Assembly: GCA_028698395.1 (NCBI GenBank)
Contig: JAQVDG010000016.1
Coordinates: forward strand, 1-15,455
Origin: Weeksellaceae bacterium
GTDB lineage: Bacteria > Bacteroidota > Bacteroidia > Flavobacteriales > Weeksellaceae
Direction: 5' to 3'
Length of the DNA: 15,455 nucleotides
In this document: positions 1 to 6,875 of the stretch, piece by piece
Layout of the letters: each line of letters begins with the position of its first letter
Numbering within the stretch: position 1 is the stretch's first letter
Notes under the pieces: generated by a model
What the model saw: only the letters and a program-made list of their open reading frames with translations
What the model was told of the DNA's origin: nothing
Databases searched by the model: none
Position numbers and translations under genes: made by a program

Positions 1-891
1 AATAATCCGGAAGGCGGCTGTACATTTACCGTTAGTTTAGCAGAAGGAAAAATTACAGCAAATTCCCGAGAAAATTCACCGGAACTTATTCTTTCTTCGG
101 AAAATCCGAAAGAAAATTCACAAAATGAAAAAGAGGAAGAAAAAACCTTGATTTTAGTTGTGGAAGACCAACGGGAATTGCGAAAATTCATCGTAGAAAA
201 TTTGGGAGATGATTTTCGGTTTTTGGAAGCCGAAAATGGAAAAACAGGAATTGAAATGGCAATTGCCCATGTACCGGAAATTATTATTAGTGATGTGATG
301 ATGCCCGAAATTAATGGTTTCCAATTGACTAAAACGATTAAAGAAAACGAAATTACAAGTCATATTCCCATTTTATTATTGACAGCAAAAGTGGAGCAAA
401 CTGACGTAATTGAAGGTTTAACTGTGGGTGCAGATGATTATCTGGTTAAACCTTTTTCGATTTCAGAATTGGAATTGCGCATTAAAAACCGATTGAAGCA
501 ACAAGAAAATCTTCGTAAAAAATTCAACCAGAATCCTTATCTGCCAAAAGAGGAAGAAACCGAGAAACTAAATTTAATTGATCGGAATTTTATTGAAAAA
601 TTAGACAGAATTGTAAGAGAACACATTGAAAATGAGATTGATGTGAGTTTTCTTTCCAGTGAAATTGGTCTGAGCAATAGCCAGCTTACCCGAAAGTTAA
701 AAGTCTTAATTGGAGTAACACCGGCTAACTTCATCAAAAACATTCATCTTAATTATGCTTTGGATTTACTGCGCGATGGTTATTCGGTTTCAGAAGCTTC
801 TTGGAAATCCGGCTTCAGTGACCCGGCTTATTTCAGCAAAGTATTTAAAAAGCATTTTGGTTTTTTACCTTCAGATAAGGAACAGTTTTAA
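1..891 (+). CDS. Hybrid two-component sensor kinase/response regulator, 3' part (HATPase end - receiver - AraC HTH)
   Basis: The frame is open from base 1 to the TAA at 889-891, so this is the last 296 residues of a longer protein cut by the window edge. Residues 1-16 (ending GGCTFTVSLAEG) match the end of a histidine-kinase ATPase domain (G2 box). An acidic Ser/Glu/Lys-rich linker follows, then a receiver domain (about 49-165) with the acidic pair ED, phospho-acceptor Asp98 in SDVMMPEINGF, the Thr in LLLTA and Lys150 in DYLVKPF. The C-terminus (about 204-296) is an AraC-type double helix-turn-helix ending in the usual GFSDPAYFSKVFKKHFG pattern. Such one-protein kinase/regulators are common in Bacteroidota and often control polysaccharide or nutrient uptake genes; the sensor part and the target are not visible. 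A TTG at 148 gives an apparent start, but it lies inside the linker and is not a real start. Confidence 0.93.
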   Translation, partial: NNPEGGCTFTVSLAEGKITANSRENSPELILSSENPKENSQNEKEEEKTLILVVEDQRELRKFIVENLGDDFRFLEAENGKTGIEMAIAHVPEIIISDVMMPEINGFQLTKTIKENEITSHIPILLLTAKVEQTDVIEGLTVGADDYLVKPFSISELELRIKNRLKQQENLRKKFNQNPYLPKEEETEKLNLIDRNFIEKLDRIVREHIENEIDVSFLSSEIGLSNSQLTRKLKVLIGVTPANFIKNIHLNYALDLLRDGYSVSEASWKSGFSDPAYFSKVFKKHFGFLPSDKEQF

Positions 892-2525
892 CCCTTCCTT
901 CTTTCTCTTGGACGAATAACAATTCTGTCGTAAATACTAAGTGTAATAATTGAGAACAATCCAATTCCTACAATCACATACCAGATTTTATTTGGATTAT
1001 AGGTTTCCCATAGCATATTAGTCATTTCCCAATGTCCCATACTTAATTTTTGTTCTGCCAAAGTGAAATATTCATTTTTGGAAAAAGCAACCGGGACTTC
1101 CGAAACATCAGTTCCTTTGGAATTTGCAAATTCGTGGAAAGAATTTCGTACTTCATCCCAATTAATCTTTTCAGCTTTCATTCCAAATTTATTTTCAAAC
1201 TCGGTCAATGGCATATTTAGTGCTTTGGAACCAGATTCAATAAATCTTTCGGGAGAAACTACTTCCGGCATTTCAATTCCTCTTCCTTTCATTTCTTTTT
1301 GTAAAATAGAAAGTTTATCCGACCAAGATTGGTATAAATTTCCTGAAATAAAACTCGTTACAAAATAACTTGCTGCCACCGGCAAAAAGTAAGTTCCTTG
1401 ATATAAACCTTCTTTTCCTTTTGGTGTAATCAAAGCGATAAAAGAAGAAACTGTTGGGCTGGACATCATTTCTCCAATTGCGAAAATCATAGTTCCTACA
1501 ATGGTAAACCAAACATTTCCTGAATAAAAAGTCAATCCGATACCGATTGTTGCGATGATTGCTCCACGAATAACAGCACTTATATGGCGCATTTTAGTTA
1601 CGAAATAAGAAACAAATACTTGACAACAAACAATCATCAGAGCATCGATTTGGGTAAACATCTCCGGTTTAATTTGACCGTTTAAAGAAAGTAATTTACC
1701 TAAAAAAGGAATATTTTCATTTAACCAATTGGTAATTGCAGACGAATCTATCCAATCCTCAATAAAGTTTGGAAGTGTATTGAATAATTGATTGAACATC
1801 GTCCAAAATCCAACCATCAATAATAATAAAATGCCTAAACGAACGTCTTTTAATGCCTCAAAAATCCCCATTAAAGAATCTTTTATAGCTTTGCCAATAC
1901 TGTCTTTGGGTTTTTCTACTTTGGGTTCTTTGAAAAAGAACAATAAAATAAACAGGTTAATTGCAATTACTACGGCTGCCTGAATAAAAATGATTTTCCA
2001 ACCCATGGAATTTCTAAGAGAAGAAGATAGAAAAGGACCAATAAATCCGCCTATATTGACCATTACATAAAAAATCCCAAATCCGAGTGTCCCTGTTGTT
2101 TCGTCTGTATTTCGGGCGACAATTGCTGAAGCTACGGGTTTGAAAAATGCTGCACCAATTGCAACTAATAAAAAGACAAAATAAACGCTGTTATATGAGT
2201 TCACTTCACCCAACATATAATAGCCTATAACCATTATTAAATAAGAAATAGTAAGTGAAAGTTTATATCCTATTCGGTCTGCAATTACACCAAAGAACAG
2301 TGGCAGTAAATATAAAATCGCCACTATATTTCCCATGATTTTTCCTTTTTGTACATGATCGAATCCAAGTCCGCCTTGGTCGGTAGAGCCCACTAAATAA
2401 ATACTAAAAAGTCCATAAATTCCATACCACGCCCATCTTTCAAAAAGCTCCATGATACTTGCTAACCAAAAATTCTTGTTTAGTGAACCAATGGTCTGGA
2501 TAAACGATTTTTTATTCTCTGTCAT
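888..2525 (-). CDS. MFS transporter, POT (proton-dependent oligopeptide)-like
   Basis: A 545-residue polytopic membrane protein. Residues 26-35 (ELFERWAWYG) resemble the ExxERxxxYG motif on TM1 of POT-family proton-coupled peptide transporters. Residues 79-90 (GVIADRIGYKLS) are the MFS loop 2-3 motif, FFKPVASAIVAR (127-138) resembles the POT KP motif, and GEMMSSPTVS (351-360) is a usual MFS segment. About 115 hydrophilic residues (roughly 395-511) are inserted before the last membrane segment, making the protein longer than a minimal MFS carrier. Substrate cannot be read; di/tripeptide-proton symport is the family-based guess, and another proton-coupled MFS carrier is possible. The gene has its own upstream region, 356 bp from argH with a terminator between, so it is probably transcribed alone. 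Its stop codon overlaps that of the convergent sensor gene. Confidence 0.85.
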   Translation of the reverse strand: MTENKKSFIQTIGSLNKNFWLASIMELFERWAWYGIYGLFSIYLVGSTDQGGLGFDHVQKGKIMGNIVAILYLLPLFFGVIADRIGYKLSLTISYLIMVIGYYMLGEVNSYNSVYFVFLLVAIGAAFFKPVASAIVARNTDETTGTLGFGIFYVMVNIGGFIGPFLSSSLRNSMGWKIIFIQAAVVIAINLFILLFFFKEPKVEKPKDSIGKAIKDSLMGIFEALKDVRLGILLLLMVGFWTMFNQLFNTLPNFIEDWIDSSAITNWLNENIPFLGKLLSLNGQIKPEMFTQIDALMIVCCQVFVSYFVTKMRHISAVIRGAIIATIGIGLTFYSGNVWFTIVGTMIFAIGEMMSSPTVSSFIALITPKGKEGLYQGTYFLPVAASYFVTSFISGNLYQSWSDKLSILQKEMKGRGIEMPEVVSPERFIESGSKALNMPLTEFENKFGMKAEKINWDEVRNSFHEFANSKGTDVSEVPVAFSKNEYFTLAEQKLSMGHWEMTNMLWETYNPNKIWYVIVGIGLFSIITLSIYDRIVIRPRERRKG

Positions 2526-2565
2526 TTGATGTGTTTTTAAGATTTATATTTCTTACTCGTTTTCT

Positions 2566-2580
2566 GTGAGTCAAACTCAC
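2566..2580. repeat. Perfect inverted repeat at the transporter transcription start
   Basis: GTGAG-tcaaa-CTCAC: two 5-bp arms around a 5-base centre. Its upstream edge touches the candidate -7 element and it would cover the expected transcription start of the transporter gene. This is the right place for an operator, but five-base arms are short and chance is not excluded. Confidence 0.4.
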
Positions 2581-2587
2581 AAATTTA
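2580..2587 (-). promoter_or_regulatory. Candidate -7 element of the MFS transporter gene
   Basis: On the minus strand this reads TAAATTTG, a full match to the Bacteroidota -7 consensus TAnnTTTG, about 55 bases before the transporter ATG. No convincing TTTG (-33) is seen 17-23 bases upstream, so the promoter may be weak or activator-dependent. A perfect 5-bp inverted repeat starts immediately downstream. Confidence 0.4.
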
Positions 2588-2734
2588 TAAATTTAGTTGA
2601 ATGTTGAGCCGGATGAAAGAAATATTTTCTAAAATCACCAAAAGCTGTGTATCATAAAATAAACGCTAATCCAATCCTCATTGATTTTGATTGTATTTTT
2701 GCTATTGTGATAAATTTATTTAGAGTTGAATTTT

Positions 2735-2767
2735 AAAGAAAAAAGCCCAAAATGAGTTTCGGGCTTT
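2735..2767 (-). terminator. Intrinsic terminator downstream of argH
   Basis: On the minus strand: arm AAAGCCC (2767-2761), a loop that can pair further (AAA/TTT around CTCA, with one A-C mismatch), arm GGGCTTT (2748-2742), then a T-rich tail TTTTTTCTTT to 2735. It lies about 115 bases after the argH stop. Read on the plus strand, the stem is followed by a broken T-tract, so termination should favour the minus strand. Confidence 0.8.
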
Positions 2768-2881
2768 CTGCTTTATTCATAAAATAATTCAAGCAAAAGA
2801 TAGATTTTGATTTGAATTTAATAAAATATTTTTATTATTAATTTATTTCAAGTAGTTAATTGTCAGTAATTTATTTTAAAA

Positions 2882-4165
2882 TTAGGCTTTATATCGTTTT
2901 AATTTTTCTTTAATCTCTTCCAAACCTAAGTTGTGAACACTTCCCAAATGAGAAGTTTTGAATTCTTTGTGCGGAATGTAAGTTCCTTCATCAACAGAAA
3001 TTCCCACTATTCGGTAAGCGTCCCGGAAAGAAGTTCCGGTTTGCAATAAATGATTAATATTTTCTACGGTGTAAATGGAATCGTATTTTTCTTGATTCAT
3101 AAAATCATCTTTGATTTCCAATTGCGGCAAAGCAAAAATCAGTATATCTAAAATATCATTAAATTGAATCATCGGTTCGAATAAAATTTCTTTTAATATC
3201 TGAAAATCACGATGATAGCCACTTGGTAAGTTGTTTATGGTAAGAATAATATCATTTGGAAGAGCTTGTAATCGGTTGCAATGTGCCCGAGTTAATTCAA
3301 AAACATCCGGATTTTTCTTGTGTGGCATGATGGATGAGCCGGTGGTCATTTCTTTGGGTAATTTTACAAATCCCATATCCTGACTGTTGTACATTACCAA
3401 ATCATACGACATTTTGGATAAAGTTCCCGATAACATAGAAAGAGCAACTGCGGTTGATTTTTCGGTTTTTCCTCTTAGCATTTGCGCACCAACAGAGCTC
3501 ACCGCCATTTCAGAAAATCCTAATTCTTCGGTAGTAGCTTTGCGGTCAATTTTGAAACTGGTTCCAAATCCGGCACCCGAACCTAATGGATTTTGGTCGG
3601 CTACTTTATAAGCGGCATCTAAAAAATATAAGTCTGACAATAAATTTTCGGCATAAGCAGAAAACCAAAGCCCAAAACTGCTTGGCATTGCTGCTTGAAA
3701 GTGTGTATAACCCGGTAATAGATTGTTTTTGTGTTCTTCAGATTTAGAAAGAAGAATGTCGATTAATTCTAAAATTTTAGCTTTGGTGTCGCCTAAATAC
3801 TCTTTTAAAAATAATTGAATGGCAACTAAAACCTGGTCATTTCTTGAACGTGCAGTATGAATCATTTTTCCTGCATCGCCTGTTTTTTCGATTAATTCTG
3901 CTTCGATTTTTGAATGAACATCTTCGTAATTTTCATCGATTACAAATTCTCCGGCATCGCATCGTCCGATGATTTCATCCAATGCAGATTGTAGTTTTTG
4001 ATTGTCTTCCATGGAAATTATTTCCATTTTCGTTAGCATATTGGCTTGTGCTTTTGAAGCAATCGCATCGTATTTTGCAAGATAAACATCTAAAATACGG
4101 TCTTTTCCAACGGTAAATTTTTCGATTTTGTCATTTACAGAGAAACCTTTGTCCCAAATTTTCAT
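2882..4165 (-). CDS. argH: Argininosuccinate lyase
   Basis: Last step of arginine synthesis: splits argininosuccinate into arginine and fumarate in the cytoplasm; works as a tetramer. The 427-residue protein has the superfamily signature GSSIMPHKKNPD (276-287), which holds the catalytic serine loop, plus TARSRNDQ (104-111) and GYTHFQAAMP (152-161) with the conserved His. The frame is open further upstream to an ATG at 4207, but I place the start at 4165. MKIWDKGF is the usual family N-terminus, and the likely promoter -7 element (4192-4199) would lie inside the longer version. It is slightly shorter than the ~460 residues of the E. coli enzyme. No other arginine genes are next to it. It is divergent from the ATP synthase cluster and ends at its own terminator. 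Confidence 0.96.
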   Translation of the reverse strand: MKIWDKGFSVNDKIEKFTVGKDRILDVYLAKYDAIASKAQANMLTKMEIISMEDNQKLQSALDEIIGRCDAGEFVIDENYEDVHSKIEAELIEKTGDAGKMIHTARSRNDQVLVAIQLFLKEYLGDTKAKILELIDILLSKSEEHKNNLLPGYTHFQAAMPSSFGLWFSAYAENLLSDLYFLDAAYKVADQNPLGSGAGFGTSFKIDRKATTEELGFSEMAVSSVGAQMLRGKTEKSTAVALSMLSGTLSKMSYDLVMYNSQDMGFVKLPKEMTTGSSIMPHKKNPDVFELTRAHCNRLQALPNDIILTINNLPSGYHRDFQILKEILFEPMIQFNDILDILIFALPQLEIKDDFMNQEKYDSIYTVENINHLLQTGTSFRDAYRIVGISVDEGTYIPHKEFKTSHLGSVHNLGLEEIKEKLKRYKA

Positions 4166-4191
4166 TTTGTTGTTTTTTGTGTGAATGTTTG

Positions 4192-4222
4192 CAAATTTAA
4201 TTAACAAAAACGGAAGTTGAAA
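4192..4222 (-). promoter_or_regulatory. argH promoter
   Basis: On the minus strand: TTTC (4222-4219), 19 bases, then TAAATTTG (4199-4192), a full match to TAnnTTTG. The -33 box differs from TTTG at one position. The expected start of transcription lies about 20-25 bases before the ATG at 4165, which supports that start over the ATG at 4207. Confidence 0.6.
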
Positions 4223-4252
4223 TTTATCCGGTATAATTTATTAATTCATTAA

Positions 4253-4283
4253 TTTGCTCCGGTAATTAAAATCTGTACTTTTA
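4253..4283 (+). promoter_or_regulatory. Promoter of the ATP synthase cluster
   Basis: TTTG (4253-4256), 19 bases, then TACTTTTA (4276-4283), which fits TAnnTTTG at all but the last base. Transcription would begin about 12-15 bases before the first ATG at 4300. Spacing equals that of the argH promoter facing the other way. Confidence 0.65.
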
Positions 4284-4299
4284 CGCATAAATTCACAAA

Positions 4300-4518
4300 A
4301 TGACCGAAAAAAAGAATAAAAACAATATGACAAAATACGTTCATTTAACCGGTTTGGGTTTTCAAATGATGGCAGTCATGTTTGTTTTTATTTGGTTAGG
4401 TCGTTGGGTAGATGAACATTACGCAGGTGAAAGAAAATATTTTGCTGCTTTGGGAAGCTTGTTGGGCTTGGCTGCATCTTTGTATTTAGTATTAAAGCAA
4501 TTGAAAAACGTTAAATGA
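4300..4518 (+). CDS. Small 2-TM protein of the AtpI/AtpZ (ATPase gene 1) type
   Basis: A 72-residue protein with a short basic N-terminus (MTEKKNKNN) and two hydrophobic segments (about 17-33 and 48-65) joined by a short polar loop (GRWVDEHYAGERKYF). Size, topology and position as first gene of the atp cluster fit the ATPase gene 1 / AtpZ-like family. The GRWVDE segment before the second helix resembles what those proteins carry. Family members are thought to help c-ring assembly, and in Bacillus have been linked to Mg2+ uptake. The gene starts right after the cluster promoter and overlaps the next gene by 4 bp (ATGA, 4515-4518), suggesting coupled translation and a joint role. Function here is inferred from family and place only. 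Confidence 0.75.
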   Translation: MTEKKNKNNMTKYVHLTGLGFQMMAVMFVFIWLGRWVDEHYAGERKYFAALGSLLGLAASLYLVLKQLKNVK

Positions 4519-4886
4519 ATTCGTATAAAAATTTTGGAATCATCGTCGGGCTTTTACTTCTGTCAATTTTCCTTCATTTTATTTTGATGAATTGGATTTT
4601 AGGAATTCAAAAACCCTACTTTTCCTCCATTTATTTCTTTGTTTTTTCCGTTTTAATCATTAGTTCTCTTGCTATTCAGGCATTGGAAAAAAACTTTAAA
4701 GAACATTTGGGATATTTCTTTTTGGTAATAGTGGCAGTGAAACTTTTAGCCGCTAAAATTTTTATTGATTCTTTTTCCGAAAACAGTGAATTTCTATTTA
4801 GGATTTCATTAATTGTATTGTATCTTATTTGCTTAGTGTTAATTACATGGTTTGTTGCCCAAAAACTTTTAAAATTAGAAAGATGA
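4515..4886 (+). CDS. 4-TM small membrane protein in the atp cluster (AtpI-like position; possibly DUF6168)
   Basis: A 123-residue hydrophobic protein with four likely membrane helices (about 8-28, 37-56, 68-86 and 95-117) and Lys-rich ends and loops. I do not recognise a catalytic motif. By size, topology and site just before atpB it resembles the 4-TM AtpI (UncI) protein found at this place in other bacteria. Flavobacteria also have a family of such short proteins beside atp genes (I believe DUF6168, not checked). Its start codon lies inside the stop of the preceding gene, so the two are probably co-translated. A role as ATP synthase assembly or ion-handling partner is inference. Confidence 0.65.
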   Translation: MNSYKNFGIIVGLLLLSIFLHFILMNWILGIQKPYFSSIYFFVFSVLIISSLAIQALEKNFKEHLGYFFLVIVAVKLLAAKIFIDSFSENSEFLFRISLIVLYLICLVLITWFVAQKLLKLER

Positions 4887-4905
4887 TAAAAAGCAGAAAA
4901 ATAGG

Positions 4906-4937
4906 TTTCTTTATTAAGAAAATAACCCTTACTTTTG
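4906..4937 (+). promoter_or_regulatory. Internal promoter before atpB
   Basis: TACTTTTG (4930-4937) is a full match to TAnnTTTG. TTTC lies 20 bases upstream (4906-4909), the same -33 variant as at argH. It sits in the 70-bp gap between the 4-TM gene and atpB, with the expected start about 15 bases before the atpB ATG. It would let the structural genes be transcribed without the two small membrane proteins. Confidence 0.6.
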
Positions 4938-4956
4938 CACCTCAAAATTGAGTTAA

Positions 4957-6069
4957 ATGAAAGCTCCGATGAGTAAACTTTTTTCATTCATTCTGTTATT
5001 CTTAGCTTTTTCGATAGCTTTTGCGGTTGAACCTTCTGTCAATGGCGAATCAGCATTGTCTGAACAAAGTAAAATGAAAGCTGAGATAAATGAAGTTATT
5101 CCACACCATTTACAGGATTCACACTTTTATAATGTATTGACAGACAAAGAGCACAATACTTATATTGGGTTTCCTCTTCCGGTTATTTTGATTGATAACG
5201 GTTTGGTTATGTTTAGCTCTTCCCAATTCGGGCAAGGAGAAAAAATCGTTGAAAGAAACGGGAACTTTTATAAACTTTATCACGGAAAAATCTATAAAAC
5301 AGATGCAGAAGGTGTGATTAACTACGATGAAAAACATCATCCGACAAATGAAAAACCACTTGATTTTTCTATTACCAAAAACGTTGCGAATATCATTTTG
5401 ACAGGTTTAATTATGTTGTTGATGTTCGGTGGAATGGCAAAACGATATAAAAAATCATTAGTTCCTTCCGGATTAGGGAGATTTTTAGAACCAATTGTTT
5501 TGTATGTAAAAGATGATATTGCAATTCCTAATATTGGAGAAAAACATTACAAAAGATTTATGAGTTTCCTTTTGACGATTTTCTTTTTCATTTGGATTCT
5601 GAACATTTTTGGTATTTCGCCATTAGCAGCAAACGTTACCGGAAATATCACAGTTACAGCAGCTTTAGCGGTTTTGACATTTATTATTACAAATGTATCC
5701 GGAAAATCAACCTATTGGTCACATATTTTTAATCCATTAGGAAATTCAATGCCTTGGATTGCGAAAATTCCGTTGTATATTTTATTAATACCGATTGAAA
5801 TATTAGGAATTTTCATCAAACCTTTTTCATTGATGATTCGTCTTTTTGCCAATATTACGGCAGGACACATCGTAATGATGAGTTTATTGGGAATGATTTT
5901 CATTTTTAAATCATGGTTGGGCGGAACGCTTTCATTCGGATTGTCATTTGCTATTTTTCTTATTGAATTCTTTGTTGCTTTGTTACAAGCTTATATATTT
6001 ACCATGCTTTCAGCACTTTACTTCGGTTTCGCAGTAGAGGAACATCACGACACAGAAGAAGCACATTAA
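4957..6069 (+). CDS. atpB: ATP synthase Fo subunit a
   Basis: Forms the two proton half-channels beside the c-ring in the inner membrane. The essential Arg is R295 (E. coli R210) in SLMIRLFANITAGH, and Q344 matches E. coli Q252. Where E. coli has Glu219 and His245, this protein has His304 and Glu337: the pair is exchanged. At 370 residues it is about 100 longer than E. coli subunit a. The extra part is N-terminal: a signal peptide (roughly 1-23, cleavage near AFA/VEP) and a hydrophilic domain (24-140) that would face the periplasm, before the first helix at about 144-160. Long a subunits of this form are known in Bacteroidota. A second ATG at 4969 (Met5) would also give a good signal peptide, so the start is uncertain by four codons. 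An internal promoter lies just upstream. Confidence 0.96.
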   Translation: MKAPMSKLFSFILLFLAFSIAFAVEPSVNGESALSEQSKMKAEINEVIPHHLQDSHFYNVLTDKEHNTYIGFPLPVILIDNGLVMFSSSQFGQGEKIVERNGNFYKLYHGKIYKTDAEGVINYDEKHHPTNEKPLDFSITKNVANIILTGLIMLLMFGGMAKRYKKSLVPSGLGRFLEPIVLYVKDDIAIPNIGEKHYKRFMSFLLTIFFFIWILNIFGISPLAANVTGNITVTAALAVLTFIITNVSGKSTYWSHIFNPLGNSMPWIAKIPLYILLIPIEILGIFIKPFSLMIRLFANITAGHIVMMSLLGMIFIFKSWLGGTLSFGLSFAIFLIEFFVALLQAYIFTMLSALYFGFAVEEHHDTEEAH

Positions 6070-6084
6070 TTTAGAATTGTTTAA

Positions 6085-6303
<219 letters not shown>

Positions 6304-6307
6304 AAAT

Positions 6308-6347
6308 AAAAACTCACTGTCAACGGTTGGTTGTAGTGAGTTTTTTT
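6308..6347 (+). terminator. Terminator-like hairpin inside the atp cluster, after atpE
   Basis: An 11-bp perfect stem, AAAAACTCACT (6308-6318) with AGTGAGTTTTT (6335-6345). The loop can pair further (CAAC 6321-6324 with GTTG 6330-6333), and seven Ts (6341-6347) end the 3' side. It begins 4 bases after the atpE stop and ends about 26 bases before atpF. It has the form of an intrinsic terminator. As atpF-atpG lie just downstream on the same strand, it may act as a partial terminator or as a 3'-end stabiliser that raises atpE relative to later genes. Confidence 0.75.
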
Positions 6348-6373
6348 AAATTAAAAAGATAAATTAAATTATA

Positions 6374-6874
6374 ATGGAGAAGTTATTTAGCGATTTTTCA
6401 TTTGGATTGTTTTTTTGGCAAATTATTTTGTTTTTGCTGTTTTTATTTTTACTCAAAAAATTTGCGTGGAAACCTATTTTGGGAGCAGTAAATGAAAGAG
6501 AAAAATCAATCGAAGATGCTTTGAATGAAGCAAAAAAAGCACGTGAGGAAATGGCACTTTTAAAATCAGAAAATGATAAAATTTTGAAAGAAGCCAAAAT
6601 TGAACGCGACGCAATTTTAAAAGAAGCAAGAGAAGCCAAAGATACTATTATTGCTCAGGCAAAAGAAACTGCTCAGCAAGCAGCAGATCGTTTGGTGGAA
6701 AATGCTAAAATTGCCATCAACAATGAAAAAGCAGCAGCTATGACCGACTTGAAAAATCAGGTAGCACAGTTGTCAATTGATGTAGCAGAAAAAGTGCTGA
6801 AAAAAGAATTGAGCGATAAACCGGCTCAAGAAGCTTTGGCAAAAGAAATCATTAATCAGGCTAAACTGAACTAA
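6374..6874 (+). CDS. atpF: ATP synthase Fo subunit b
   Basis: Peripheral stalk subunit linking Fo to F1 through delta. The 166-residue protein has one N-terminal membrane helix (about 11-30, Phe/Leu-rich, ending KKFAWKPI) followed by a long Ala/Lys/Glu-rich helix (about 38-150) fit for the b-dimer coiled coil. The KPI-x-NERE segment after the membrane helix is typical of the family. Only one b-type gene is present, so a homodimer is expected. It begins after the hairpin that follows atpE and ends one base before atpH. Confidence 0.95.
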   Translation: MEKLFSDFSFGLFFWQIILFLLFLFLLKKFAWKPILGAVNEREKSIEDALNEAKKAREEMALLKSENDKILKEAKIERDAILKEAREAKDTIIAQAKETAQQAADRLVENAKIAINNEKAAAMTDLKNQVAQLSIDVAEKVLKKELSDKPAQEALAKEIINQAKLN

Positions 6875-6875
6875 A

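Larger units (their letters stand above)
2526..2881. other. Non-coding region between argH and the transporter gene
   Basis: This AT-rich stretch of 356 bases has no recognisable coding frame on either strand. The part near 2566-2587 holds the transporter's candidate -7 element and inverted repeat. The middle holds the argH terminator hairpin (2741-2767). The roughly 110 bases between the hairpin and the argH stop are very AT-rich and show nothing I can name. Confidence 0.7.

Noticed and set aside
148..150. TTG as the start of a free-standing response regulator
   Set aside because: The frame stays open to base 1 and encodes the end of a kinase ATPase domain and a linker before it, so this is one hybrid protein cut by the window edge.
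2694..2701. TATTTTTG on the plus strand between the transporter and argH, with the hairpin at 2741-2767 as its end (small RNA candidate)
   Set aside because: No -33 box is present, the T-tract after the hairpin is broken on the plus strand, and the hairpin is well explained as the argH terminator.
4166..4207. N-terminal extension of argH to an ATG at 4207
   Set aside because: The extra 14 residues are not part of the usual protein, and a good -7 element for argH lies within them.
4941..4952. CTCAA-AA-TTGAG inverted repeat before atpB as an operator
   Set aside because: Five-base arms with a 2-base centre in AT-rich DNA; chance is likely and no second copy is seen in the window.
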